Assembly (NCBI GenBank): GCA_028287525.1 | Contig: JAQBPM010000313.1 | Location: 1 to 32,201 of the forward strand | Direction of reading: 5' to 3' | DNA from: Vulcanimicrobiota bacterium | GTDB lineage: Bacteria; Vulcanimicrobiota; Vulcanimicrobiia; Vulcanimicrobiales; Vulcanimicrobiaceae | DNA: 32,201 nucleotides | Shown: positions 8,052 through 16,397 of the stretch, piece by piece | Position numbering within the stretch: the stretch's first letter is position 1 | Layout: every line of letters starts with the position of its first letter | Notes under the pieces: generated by a model | Database searches by the model: none | Told to the model about the DNA's origin: nothing | Seen by the model: the letters and a program-made list of their open reading frames with translations, nothing else | Translations under genes and position numbers: made by a program

Positions 8052-8052
8052 C
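7994..8052. repeat. Dispersed repeat, two direct units, between convergent hpnG and hpnB
   Basis: Two head-to-tail units of the window's repeat family, each ending in a gac (gtcacccttcgacttcgctc... and cctcgacaggctcggaatgac). Both flanking genes read into it and stop there: hpnG at 8051 and hpnB at 8012. The repeat is therefore coding on both strands at once. The core pattern is gtcaNNcNgagc...tcgaagg on the minus strand. Confidence 0.75.
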
Positions 8053-9223
8053 GGGGGGCGGGCGTGAACGTTCGACCTTTCCAGGTGCCGCCTGCGCCGC
8101 GTGCGTGGCGGCGTACGGAGTCGATCGTCATCGCGGTGTAGAGCGCGCCGGCGAGCGGCAGTGCGAGCGCTGCGAGCGGACGCACGCGATACAGACGCAG
8201 CGTCGGCGCGTAGGCGAGCGCCATCGCGCCCCAGGCGACGGCGCCGGGCAGGGCGAGATCGACGCGGCGGCGGCGCGCGCCGGCGACCGTCGCGGCGATG
8301 GGAACGACGTACATCAGCAGCATCCCCGCGACGGTCCCGGCGAGCAGCACCGGCGAGTAGCGCAGCTGCGTATACGCGGTGCGCGCGACCATCGACCAGA
8401 TCGTCGCGAGCGACGCGTACGCGCGGATGCTGCGCGAGCGCGTCGCGAGTCCGAGCCAAAGGCCGCCGCCGCTGCCCTTCACCGCGGCCGCCAGCGCGCA
8501 GTCGTCGATCAGCTCGCCCGCGATCCGCTCGACACCGCCGATCCGTTGCAGCGCATCGTCGGAGAGCAGCACGCAGCCGCCCGCGGCGGCGGCCGTCGCG
8601 CGCGTGTCGTCGTTGACCCATGCGAACGGGTAGAGCATGCGGAAGAAAAAGACGAACGCCGGGATCAAGAGTTGCTCGGCCGCGGATTCGCAGTGCAGCG
8701 CGACCATCTGCGAGACGAGCGCGCGATCCGACGCCGTTGCGGTCGCGACGAGCCGCGCGAGCGTGTCGGGGTCGTGCTCGACGTCCGCGTCGGAGAACCA
8801 CCAGTACGCCGGCCGCGCGCCGCTCGCGCGCGCCGCGGCGACGCCCTCGGCGAGGGCCCACACCTTCCCGGTCCAGCCGTTGGGCCGCGGTTGGGCTTCG
8901 ACGACGCGCGCCCGCTCGTGCGCCGCAAACCCGGCGATGGTCGCCCGCGCGACGTCACCGGTACCGTCGCCGCTGCGGTCGTCGACCAGCGTGACGGAGA
9001 AGCGTCCGGGATAGTCCTGGGCGAGCAACGACCCCAGCGTACGCGCCACGACGTCCGCCTCATTGCGAGCCGGCACGATCGCATGCACGTCGGGAACCGT
9101 CGCATCCGGAACAGGGTCACAGAGGCCGTCGGCACGCGAATCCCAAAACCGACCCCTTGCGACGATGAGACCCACCCATGTCACCGCACCAACCCACGCC
9201 GCAACCCGAAGCACCTTGACCAT
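8012..9223 (-). CDS. hpnB: HpnB: hopene-associated glycosyltransferase
   Basis: A 403-aa GT2-family protein of the HpnB type. An N-terminal membrane anchor (VAAWVGAVTWVGLIVARGRFW) leads into HAIVPARNEADVVARTLGSLLAQDYPG, VTLVDDRSGDGTGDVA, WTGKVWALAEG, and the DxD segment WWFSDADVEHD. Then come GGCVLLSDDALQRIGG, ELIDDCALA and 3-4 C-terminal membrane helices. HpnB is widely conserved in hopanoid clusters but its substrate is not established. The gene is transcribed away from squalene-hopene cyclase, and the two start codons lie within 8 nt of each other. The C-terminal residues (RHSEPVEEPPSSA) are encoded by the dispersed repeat. No classical promoter could be picked out upstream because shc occupies the sequence. 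Confidence 0.9.
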   Translation of the reverse strand: MVKVLRVAAWVGAVTWVGLIVARGRFWDSRADGLCDPVPDATVPDVHAIVPARNEADVVARTLGSLLAQDYPGRFSVTLVDDRSGDGTGDVARATIAGFAAHERARVVEAQPRPNGWTGKVWALAEGVAAARASGARPAYWWFSDADVEHDPDTLARLVATATASDRALVSQMVALHCESAAEQLLIPAFVFFFRMLYPFAWVNDDTRATAAAAGGCVLLSDDALQRIGGVERIAGELIDDCALAAAVKGSGGGLWLGLATRSRSIRAYASLATIWSMVARTAYTQLRYSPVLLAGTVAGMLLMYVVPIAATVAGARRRRVDLALPGAVAWGAMALAYAPTLRLYRVRPLAALALPLAGALYTAMTIDSVRRHARGAGGTWKGRTFTPAPRHSEPVEEPPSSA

Positions 9224-11198
9224 TCACACTCCGCCTTCGAATCGCGACAGCGACCGCCCCTCCGAAACCGAGCTCGATGCCGCGATCGAGCGCGCGGTGG
9301 ATGCGTTGTTCCAGCTGCAGGATCCGGCTGGGTACTGGTGGGCGGAGCTGCAGTCGAATGTCACGATCACGGCGGAAGTCGTGCTGCTGCACCACGTGTG
9401 GGGAACGTTCGACCGTGTCCCGCGCGCGGCCGCGGAGAAATATTTCCGCGAGAACCAGCGCCAGCACGGCGGCTGGGAACTTGCTTTCGACGACGGCGGC
9501 GAGCTGAGCGTGAGCGTCGAGGCGTACATGGCGCTTCGCCTCCTCGGCGTGCCCGTCGATGATCCCGCGCTGCAGCGCGGGCGCGCGTTCATCCTCGCGC
9601 GCGGCGGGATCAGCGCGAGCCGCATCTTCACCAAGATGCACCTGGCGCTGCTCGGCGCATATGAGTGGAGCGGGCTGCCGTCTCTGCCGCCGTGGCTGAT
9701 GGTGCTGCCGGAACGCGGGCCGTTCTCGATCTACGATCTCTCGAGCTGGGCACGCGGGAGCACCGTCCCACTCATCTTGCTGTTCGCGAAGAAACCCGTG
9801 TACGGGCCGCGCTTGAACCTCGACGAGCTATATGCGGAAGGACGCGCCAACGCCCAGTTCACGCTGCCCGCGGCGCGCGGCGCGCTGGAATCGTTCTTCA
9901 ACGCGCTCGATGCGGCGTTCAAGTGGTCGGAACGCACCGGACTCGTGCCGTTTCGCGAACGCGGGCTCGCGCTTGCGGAGAAATGGACCGTCGAGCGGCA
10001 GGAAGAGACGGGCGACTGGGGCGGGATCATCCCCGCGATGCTCAACGCGATGCTGGGTCTGCGCGCGCAGGGTTATACGGTGGACGATCCCGTCGTCGTG
10101 CGCGGTTTCGCGGCGCTCGACGGCTTCACCATCACCGCCAAGGGCGCGTACCGCGTGCAGCCGTGCATCTCGCCGGTGTGGGACACCGGCCTTGCGGTGC
10201 GGGCGCTCGTCGATGCGGGCGTGCGGCGCGACGACCCGCGCCTGGTGCGCGCGGCGAGCTGGCTGATGGACAAGCAGATCGTGGCGCGCTACGGCGACTG
10301 GGCGGTGAAGAACCGCACCGGAAAGCCCGGCGGCTGGGCGTTCGAGTTCGAGAACGCGTGGTATCCGGACGTCGACGACACCGCGGTGGTCGCGATGGCG
10401 CTCGCCGCGGTCGACCATCCGCAGCCTGAACGCATCGGCGCGTCGCTCGAGCGGGCCGCGCAGTGGGTTGCGACGATGCAGTGCCGCAGCGGCGGCTGGG
10501 GCGCGTTCGACGTCGACAACGACAAGGACTGGCTCAACCGCATCCCCTACGGCGATCTGCAGGCGATGGTCGATCCCAATACGGCCGACGTCACTGCGCG
10601 CGTGCTCGAGATGGTCGCGCGCGGCGGGCTCGAAGGCTTCGATCGCGCACGCTTCTCGCGCGGCCTCGACTATTTGCTCGCGGAACAGGAAGCGGACGGT
10701 GCATGGTTCGGCCGCTGGGGCGTCAACTACGTCTACGGCACGAGCGGCGCGCTCGCGGCGCTGGCACCGATCACCGTGCAGGGAGCGGGAAGTTCAGCGC
10801 GGATGCGGCAGGTCGACGCCGCCGTCGTGCGCGGCGCCGTGTGGCTGAAGAGCGTGCAGAACGCCGACGGCGGCTGGGGCGAGACGACGGCGAGTTACGC
10901 CGATCCGGCAGTGCGCGGCGTCGGGCCGAGCACCGCGAGCCAAACCGCATGGGCGCTGATCGGACTGCTGGCCTGCACGCAGCGCCACCCGCCGATCGCG
11001 GACGAGTTCGCGCCGGCGATCGAACGCGGCGTCGCGTATCTGCTCGCGATGCAAACCGCGACCGGAACGTGGGACGAGCCGCAGTTCACCGGGACCGGAT
11101 TTCCGGGGCACTTCTACTTGAACTACCACCAGTACCGGCTGAACTTCCCGCTCTGCGCGCTCGGCCGTTACGCCGCGATGCGTCGCGCCTCGGGTTGA
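9216..11198 (+). CDS. shc: Squalene-hopene cyclase
   Basis: Cyclises squalene to hopene/hopanol at the membrane. From the TTG at 9216 it has 660 aa, close to the usual 630-680. The catalytic DxDD is DVDD at residues 385-388 (WYPDVDDTAVVAMAL). Several QW-type repeats are visible (GDWGGI, SGGWGAFD, ADGGWGETTASYAD, TGTWDEPQFTGTGFPG), and the C-terminal block is FYLNYHQYRLNFPLCALGRY. The track ORF starts at 9063, but its first part is off-frame under hpnB. The start is uncertain: ATG at 9165 (MRPTHVTAP) is an alternative that would overlap hpnB by 59 nt; neither has a clear ribosome site. The 3' end overlaps the convergent ferritin-like gene by 31 nt. Confidence 0.95.
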   Translation: MTIHTPPSNRDSDRPSETELDAAIERAVDALFQLQDPAGYWWAELQSNVTITAEVVLLHHVWGTFDRVPRAAAEKYFRENQRQHGGWELAFDDGGELSVSVEAYMALRLLGVPVDDPALQRGRAFILARGGISASRIFTKMHLALLGAYEWSGLPSLPPWLMVLPERGPFSIYDLSSWARGSTVPLILLFAKKPVYGPRLNLDELYAEGRANAQFTLPAARGALESFFNALDAAFKWSERTGLVPFRERGLALAEKWTVERQEETGDWGGIIPAMLNAMLGLRAQGYTVDDPVVVRGFAALDGFTITAKGAYRVQPCISPVWDTGLAVRALVDAGVRRDDPRLVRAASWLMDKQIVARYGDWAVKNRTGKPGGWAFEFENAWYPDVDDTAVVAMALAAVDHPQPERIGASLERAAQWVATMQCRSGGWGAFDVDNDKDWLNRIPYGDLQAMVDPNTADVTARVLEMVARGGLEGFDRARFSRGLDYLLAEQEADGAWFGRWGVNYVYGTSGALAALAPITVQGAGSSARMRQVDAAVVRGAVWLKSVQNADGGWGETTASYADPAVRGVGPSTASQTAWALIGLLACTQRHPPIADEFAPAIERGVAYLLAMQTATGTWDEPQFTGTGFPGHFYLNYHQYRLNFPLCALGRYAAMRRASG

Positions 11199-12025
11199 GC
11201 GTCCTTCGCCGGCAGCGGCGGGAGCATGCGCAAGCCGATCAGTGCGGCCGTTGCAAGCGCCGGCATGAGACGCGGCTTGATGAGCCGCGGGTCGAGCCGC
11301 GCCATGTGCCGGCGATTCTCGGCGAGCGCCGTCTCCAGAAACATCACGGGTGTGATGCCGTCCACGATCGCCTTGATCTGCGCGCTCTCGATATTCGGCA
11401 GCGGGTTACCGGCATCGCCTTGCGCCGTGCCCACGATCGCGCGCAGGTGATACTTCACGCTGCCGTAGGCTCGCTGGAGGAGGCCGTCGCGTCCGGCGCG
11501 CGCCTCTTCGTAGTGCCACCAGTTGATGAAGAACGCGATGTGGCGCGCCTCTTCCCACAGGACGTTATCGAAGATCGAGAGCAGCGATTCGGGAAAGAGC
11601 TGCTTCTGACGCGCCAGCGCAAACGCGCCGAAGCCGACGAACGAGTCGGTGCACTCACCGAAACCGAAGACCAGAAAATCCTCGCGGCGCACCGGCGGAT
11701 CTGCGGCGGGCAACGCCGGAGCATCGATACCGTAGCGTTCGAGCACGTGCGACATCAGTCGCCCGTGACGCGTTTCCTCGACGCCCTGCAACGCGACGGC
11801 TTCGCGGATCAGCGGATCGTCGAGGGTCTGCGCGAACGTGGTCACCATGCGGCCCGCGCGTTGCTCGATGGAGCGCGCGTAGCTCCAGAGCGGAAACGAG
11901 CGCAGCCGTTCGAGATGGAGCCCGTCGAGCACCGGCCAGGGGAGCCGTTCGGGCTCGTACGGGTCGTGTGTGTCGATGAAGGTGCGGCAGAACAGCTCGC
12001 GATGCGCCGCGGTTCCCGGTTTCAT
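11168..12025 (-). CDS. Ferritin-like di-iron protein of the hopanoid island, function unknown
   Basis: I chose ATG at 12025 (MKPGTAAHRELFC, 285 aa), preceded by GGAAGAG; the track start at 12082 is a TTG. The four-helix di-iron pattern is complete. A Glu lies in YARSIEQRAGRM, then an ExxH in GVEETRHGRL, a third-helix Glu in FGFGECTDSF, and a second ExxH in LWEEARHIAFF. These would bind two irons, as in ferritin-like oxidases, hydroxylases and desaturases. A hydrophobic C-terminal stretch (LMPALATAALIGLRML) may touch the membrane. It sits between shc (convergent, 31-nt overlap) and squalene synthase (divergent), so a role in hopanoid or squalene modification, or O2/iron handling, is suggested by context only. 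I do not know a characterised member. Confidence 0.75.
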   Translation of the reverse strand: MKPGTAAHRELFCRTFIDTHDPYEPERLPWPVLDGLHLERLRSFPLWSYARSIEQRAGRMVTTFAQTLDDPLIREAVALQGVEETRHGRLMSHVLERYGIDAPALPAADPPVRREDFLVFGFGECTDSFVGFGAFALARQKQLFPESLLSIFDNVLWEEARHIAFFINWWHYEEARAGRDGLLQRAYGSVKYHLRAIVGTAQGDAGNPLPNIESAQIKAIVDGITPVMFLETALAENRRHMARLDPRLIKPRLMPALATAALIGLRMLPPLPAKDAQPEARRIAA

Positions 12026-12183
12026 GGCCGGCTCTTCCGCCAAGCGGGCCGCGTCATCCTGGGCTCGACCGTCGTCGTTCAACCCCGGGACGCGACTGCC
12101 ACCGATGGGCGTTGCCGCGTGTCGTTGGGCCTGACGGCGAGCGATCGGGCGCGCCGCTCGTCGAGAGGAGGTGAGGAACTCCA

Positions 12184-13224
12184 GTGCTGGCTCAGGAACG
12201 GTCGGTAACCGTCGCGACCCGTGAATCGAGGCTCATCCTTCCGCGCGTCTCGCGCACGTTCTCCCTCGGCATCAAGCTGTTGCCTGCGCGCCTCGAGCCG
12301 CCGGTTCGCATCGGCTATCTGTTGTGCCGCATCGCCGACACGGTCGAGGACGACGTGACGCTGACGCCGCAACGCAAGGCGGCGCTGCTCGACACCTTCC
12401 TCGCTTGCTTCGACGACGAGGCCGCGGCGGACACGTTCGGTACGGTCGGCGCAGAGCTCACGACGAGCGAGGACTACCAAGCACTCGTCGCTGCTACGGG
12501 GCACGTGTTCCTGATGTGGCGGATGCTCGAGCGGCCGACCCGCGAGATCCTGCGCCGTTGGGTCGAGGAGATGGTCCGCGGAATGCGGCGCTTCGTGCTA
12601 GCGCACCCCACGGGAATTCGGATCGCGAGCGTCGGCGAGTTTCGCGAATATTGCTACTACGTGGCCGGAACGGTCGGACATCTGCTCACCGAACTCTGGT
12701 ACGAGCACTCGTACGTCGTCGGGCAACGCACGTACGCGCGACTGCTCGAGAACTGCGAAGCCTTCGGCGAAGCGCTGCAGACGGTCAACATCCTCAAGGA
12801 CATCGCCTGGGACGCCGAACGCGAGAACGCGATCTACATTCCTTCGGAGCTTCTGAACGCGGTCGGCAGCGGCCACGACACGATCCTGGGAGCGGAACGC
12901 CGCACCGCGAATCGCGACGCGCTGGTTCCGCTGATGCAGCTCGCTCAAGACGATCTCGAACGCGCGCTGTCCTATATCGAGGCGCTCCCCGCGGCAGCGG
13001 TTCGGATTCGGCTCTTCTGCGTGCTGCCGGTTCTGTTCGCGATCGCGACGATGCGCGAGCTCGAAGGGACCGAGGCGATGCTGGTCCCGGGCGGCGGCGT
13101 GAAGATCGAGCGGGCGGAAGTGCGCGCACTCGTCGTCGCCGCCTCCACCTCGACGCTCACGAACGCGTCGCTGCGCTGGCTTGCCGACCGCGTGCGCAAA
13201 CGCCCCTTCGTCTTCGGCCGCTAG
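12184..13224 (+). CDS. sqs: Squalene synthase (single-enzyme Sqs/FDFT type)
   Basis: A 346-aa trans-isoprenyl diphosphate synthase that should join two farnesyl diphosphates to squalene. First Asp motif: CRIADTVEDD (residues 49-57). The preceding SRTFSLGIKLLP is the substrate-binding start. EYCYYVAGTVGHLLTEL is the central block, and the second Asp motif is QTVNILKDIAWD (D206, D210). The arrangement resembles eukaryote-like Sqs rather than the HpnC/HpnD/HpnE three-enzyme route, and no HpnE-like desaturase is in the window. GTG start; AGGAGGTGAGG lies 7-18 nt upstream. First gene of sqs-hpnA-hpnH-prenyl synthase. Phytoene synthase activity cannot be excluded from sequence, but the locus argues for squalene. 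Confidence 0.85.
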   Translation: MLAQERSVTVATRESRLILPRVSRTFSLGIKLLPARLEPPVRIGYLLCRIADTVEDDVTLTPQRKAALLDTFLACFDDEAAADTFGTVGAELTTSEDYQALVAATGHVFLMWRMLERPTREILRRWVEEMVRGMRRFVLAHPTGIRIASVGEFREYCYYVAGTVGHLLTELWYEHSYVVGQRTYARLLENCEAFGEALQTVNILKDIAWDAERENAIYIPSELLNAVGSGHDTILGAERRTANRDALVPLMQLAQDDLERALSYIEALPAAAVRIRLFCVLPVLFAIATMRELEGTEAMLVPGGGVKIERAEVRALVVAASTSTLTNASLRWLADRVRKRPFVFGR

Positions 13225-13234
13225 TCAGCCGAAA

Positions 13235-14242
13235 TTGTCGCGCACCGCGTTCGTCACCGGCGCCTCCGGTTTCGTAGGTGCGAACCTCGTGCGTGCCCTC
13301 CTGGCAGCCGGCTGGCAGGTGCGTGCGCTGGTGCGCTACGGCGCGCCGTCGCTGGACGGCCTCGACGTCGAGCGCGTCGCAGGCGACGTCTTTGCGCCGG
13401 AGCTGTCCGATGCGATGCGCGGCTGCGAGGCCGTCTTCCACGCGGCGGCGTTCTACAGTCTCTGGCACCGGGATCGCGCGGCGCTGATGCGCGTCAACGT
13501 CGACGGCACGCGCAACGTGCTCGCCGCCGCGCGGGCAGCGCATGTGCCGCGGGTCGTGCACACCAGCTCCGTCGCGGCGATCGGCGTACGGCCGGACGGG
13601 TTCGCCGCGGACGAGTCGTACCAGAGCCCGCCGGAGGCACTGATCGGGGCGTACAAGCGGTCCAAATACCTGGGAGAACTCGAGGCGCGCCGCGCTGCCG
13701 CCGCCGGCCAGGACGTCGTGATCGTCAATCCGGCGACGCCCGTCGGCCCGTGGGACGCCCGGCCGACGCCGACCGGCGAGATCATCGTGCGCTTTCTGAA
13801 CGGCCGCATGCCTGCGTACGTCGATACCGGCCTCAACCTGGTCGACGTCGCGGAGGTCGCGGAAGGTCACCTGGCCGCGTACGAACGGGGCGTCGCCGGC
13901 CAACGGTACATTCTGGGGAACGAAAACCTCACGCTGCGCGCGCTGCTGGAACGCCTTGCCATCCTGAGCGACCGCCCGGCGCCGCGTTTGCGCCTGCCGC
14001 GCGCGATTCCGCTCGCCTACGCGGCGTTCGGCGAGTTCGTGCTGGCGCGCGTCGGGATCACGCCGGACGTCTCCTTCGAAAGCGTGCGCATGGCCAAGCA
14101 GATGATGTTCTACGACGCGACGAAATCGGTCACGGAACTCGGACTTCGCCACCACGATGGAACCCTCGCGCTCGGGTCTGCGGTCAGGTGGTTTCGAGAA
14201 CACGATTACGCCCCGGCAGGCGGGCGTCCAACGGAGGATTGA
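13235..14242 (+). CDS. hpnA: HpnA: hopanoid-associated NAD(P)-dependent sugar epimerase/reductase
   Basis: An extended short-chain dehydrogenase of 335 aa from the TTG at 13235 ([15 protein letters not shown]); the track's extra N-terminus from 13181 lies within squalene synthase. The Rossmann motif is [24 protein letters not shown] and HTSSVAAIG mark the core strands, and the catalytic pair is [23 protein letters not shown] matches the HpnA subgroup. HpnA is a standard member of hopanoid clusters and has been proposed to act on the side chain; its reaction is not settled. Its TGA overlaps the hpnH ATG by one base (TGATG). Confidence 0.86.
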   Translation: MSRTAFVTGASGFVGANLVRALLAAGWQVRALVRYGAPSLDGLDVERVAGDVFAPELSDAMRGCEAVFHAAAFYSLWHRDRAALMRVNVDGTRNVLAAARAAHVPRVVHTSSVAAIGVRPDGFAADESYQSPPEALIGAYKRSKYLGELEARRAAAAGQDVVIVNPATPVGPWDARPTPTGEIIVRFLNGRMPAYVDTGLNLVDVAEVAEGHLAAYERGVAGQRYILGNENLTLRALLERLAILSDRPAPRLRLPRAIPLAYAAFGEFVLARVGITPDVSFESVRMAKQMMFYDATKSVTELGLRHHDGTLALGSAVRWFREHDYAPAGGRPTED

Positions 14243-15261
14243 TGGCGGTCTCACTCAAGCAGGTTATGGCAGTCGGGTCGTACGTCGTGCGCCAACGCAT
14301 CGCGGGCCGCAAACGGTATCCGCTCGTGCTGATGCTCGAACCGCTCTTCCGCTGCAACCTCGCCTGCGGCGGCTGCGGCAAGATCCAGCATCCGGTCGAA
14401 GTGCTGCGCAAACACCTCACCCCCGAGCAGTGTTTCGCGGCCGTCGAGGACTGCGGCGCGCCGGTCGTGGCCATCCCCGGCGGCGAGCCGCTGCTGCACC
14501 CGCAGATCGACCAGATCGTCGCCGGCCTGATCGCGCGCAAGAAGTTCGTGTACCTCTGCACCAACGGGATTCGCCTGGAGCAGAGCCTCGAGAAGTTCAC
14601 GCCGTCGCCGTACTTCTCGTTCAGCGTCCATCTCGACGGTTTGCGCGAAGAGCACGACCGCGCCGTCGACCGGGGCGGGATCTTCGACATCGCGGTCAGC
14701 GCGATCAAAGCCGCCAAGGCGCGCGGCTTCCGCGTGACGACCAACACGACGATCTTCAAGGACGCCGATCCCAAGCGCGTCGCGGAGTTCTTCGACTTCG
14801 CCACCGACGAGCTCAAGGTCGACGGGATGATGATCTCGCCCGGCTACCCGTACGAAAAAGCGCCGGATCAGGAGCACTTCCTGCAGCGCGATCAAACGAA
14901 GTCGCTCTTCCGCGAGATCATGGCGCCGTACCGCGCCGGGAAGAAGCGCTGGCAGTTCAACGCCAGCCCCTTCTTCATCGACTTCCTGGTCGGCGAAAAA
15001 GACTACGAGTGCACGCCATGGGGGATGCCGTCGTACAGCCTCTTCGGCTGGCAGAAGCCGTGCTATCTGCTCGGTGAAGGGTACGCCGACTCGTACCAGC
15101 AGCTGCTGGACGAGACCGAGTGGGACAACTACGGGCACGCCAGCGGCAATCCGAAATGCACCGACTGCATGGTGCACTCGGGGTTCGAAGCGACAGCGGC
15201 GGCCGACGCGATGCGGCCCGGTAACGTCCTGCGCGCGGTGCGCGGCGTGCTGGCCAAGTAG
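14242..15261 (+). CDS. hpnH: HpnH: radical-SAM adenosylhopane synthase
   Basis: A 339-aa radical-SAM enzyme that attaches the 5'-deoxyadenosyl group of SAM to hopene, starting C35 hopanoid side chains. The cluster motif CNLACGGC gives C38, C42 and C45 (CX3CX2C) for the [4Fe-4S] centre. GGEPLLHP is the SAM 'GGE' motif, and YLCTNGIRL and [13 protein letters not shown] are later core strands. The C-terminal extension ends with [15 protein letters not shown], characteristic of HpnH. GGAGG is 5 nt before the ATG, which fixes this start rather than the far upstream track start. Together with hpnG it defines the adenosylhopane-to-ribosylhopane branch. Confidence 0.94.
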   Translation: MAVSLKQVMAVGSYVVRQRIAGRKRYPLVLMLEPLFRCNLACGGCGKIQHPVEVLRKHLTPEQCFAAVEDCGAPVVAIPGGEPLLHPQIDQIVAGLIARKKFVYLCTNGIRLEQSLEKFTPSPYFSFSVHLDGLREEHDRAVDRGGIFDIAVSAIKAAKARGFRVTTNTTIFKDADPKRVAEFFDFATDELKVDGMMISPGYPYEKAPDQEHFLQRDQTKSLFREIMAPYRAGKKRWQFNASPFFIDFLVGEKDYECTPWGMPSYSLFGWQKPCYLLGEGYADSYQQLLDETEWDNYGHASGNPKCTDCMVHSGFEATAAADAMRPGNVLRAVRGVLAK

Positions 15262-15266
15262 CGAGA

Positions 15267-16265
15267 TTGCAGACTCGTCCCACGCTCGAAGCGTTCGAGC
15301 ACTATCTGGAGAGCGCCATCGACCGGCTCGATGACGGCTCTCCGAACAGGGCGCTGATCCGCGAGCATTTCGCGCTCGACGATCCGCACGGCAAGCGCGG
15401 GAAGCGCCTGCGCCCGCGCATCCTGCTCAGCGTCGCCGAGACGGAAGGGGGCGGCGCCGAGCGCGCCTTTCCCGCGGCCGCGGCGCTCGAGCTGCTGCAC
15501 AACTTCTCGCTGGTCCACGACGACATCGAGGACCGCGACGAACTGCGTCACGGGCGGCCGACGCTGTGGGCGCGTTTCGGCATCCCGGCGGCGCTCGAAG
15601 CGGGCAACGCATTGTGCGCGCTCAGCTACCTTACGCTGATGAACGACACGGACGGTCTTCCCGCGGCGACCGTCGCGGCGATGGCCTCCGCGCTCTATCA
15701 CGCGCACTATCGCATGTGCCAGGGTCAAGCGTACGACATCGGGTTCGAGACGGCGCCGTCCGTATCGTTCGGCGAGTACGTCACGATGATCGAAGGAAAG
15801 ACCGCCGCGCTGTTCGCCGCGGCGTGCGAACTCGGCGCGCTCGCCGCCGGCGCGTCGCGCGAACGTGCCGCCGCCTACGCGCGCGTCGGCCGCGCGTACG
15901 GTTTGGCGTTCCAAGTGCGCGACGACGTGCTCGGGACGTGGGGCGCGACGCACGAGACCGGCAAGCCGAGCGGCGCGGACATCCGCCGCCGCAAATGGTC
16001 GTTCCCGGTGGTCTGGTCGCTGGACGGAAGCCCCTCCGCCGATCGCGCGACGATCGCCGATGCGTACGCGTCGATCGGCGAGATCGACGACGCGCGCGCC
16101 GAGCAGGTGATCGCCGCGCTCGAGCGCCTCGGCGCTCAGACCGCCGCCGACAACGCGTGCAACGCCTACATCGCGGAAGCGAACAGCATCGCCGCCGAAC
16201 ACGATCTCGACCGCGACGGCCGCCTCGCCGAGATCTTCACCTCCACCGCCCGCCGCACCGCGTAG
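15267..16265 (+). CDS. Polyprenyl (probably farnesyl/geranylgeranyl) diphosphate synthase with DDxxG second motif
   Basis: A 332-aa E-isoprenyl diphosphate synthase supplying substrate for squalene. First Asp-rich motif: DDIED at 85-89. Phe80, five residues upstream, is the kind of bulky residue that keeps products short (C15-C20). The second motif reads RDDVLGTWG: the usual DDxxD has Gly223 at the last position, followed by TGKPSGADIRRRKWSFPV. From memory this variant resembles prenyl synthases in actinobacterial hopanoid/terpene clusters. TTG start 6 nt after hpnH, so same transcript. The gene stops 4 nt before the repeat-flanked element at 16270. Exact chain length is not decidable from sequence. 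Confidence 0.88.
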   Translation: MQTRPTLEAFEHYLESAIDRLDDGSPNRALIREHFALDDPHGKRGKRLRPRILLSVAETEGGGAERAFPAAAALELLHNFSLVHDDIEDRDELRHGRPTLWARFGIPAALEAGNALCALSYLTLMNDTDGLPAATVAAMASALYHAHYRMCQGQAYDIGFETAPSVSFGEYVTMIEGKTAALFAAACELGALAAGASRERAAAYARVGRAYGLAFQVRDDVLGTWGATHETGKPSGADIRRRKWSFPVVWSLDGSPSADRATIADAYASIGEIDDARAEQVIAALERLGAQTAADNACNAYIAEANSIAAEHDLDRDGRLAEIFTSTARRTA

Positions 16266-16269
16266 CCCC

Positions 16270-16397
16270 GTCACCCTGAGCGCCTTTATCGGCATCGAAG
16301 GGCGAGTGGACGGGCCCAAACCCTTGTCATCCTGAGCTTGTCGAAGGGCGCTCTGGGCGGGCTCAAACCGTTGTCATCCTGAGCTTGTCGAAGGGTG
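16270..16397 (+). repeat. Left repeat block: three tandem units
   Basis: Units begin at 16270 (gtcaccctgagcgcc, with a longer centre), 16326 and 16373 (both gtcatcctgagcttgtcgaa). They are separated by related 21-22-nt linkers (agtggacgggcccaaaccctt and ctctgggcgggctcaaaccgtt). Spacing is 56 and 47 nt. The last unit supplies the stop codon and final residues (HPSTSSG) of the GIY-YIG ORF on the minus strand. Confidence 0.8.

Noticed and set aside
9063-9215. N-terminal extension of the squalene-hopene cyclase ORF
   Set aside because: It lies antisense to the conserved N-terminal glycosyltransferase region of hpnB and has no resemblance to SHC N-termini.
12184-13224. Assignment as HpnC or HpnD
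   Set aside because: A single gene of Sqs length with Sqs-like central and second Asp blocks, and no HpnE partner in the window.
16326-16397. CRISPR-like tandem repetition
   Set aside because: Only two to three units, related rather than unique spacers, no cas genes; it belongs to a dispersed repeat family with inverted copies.
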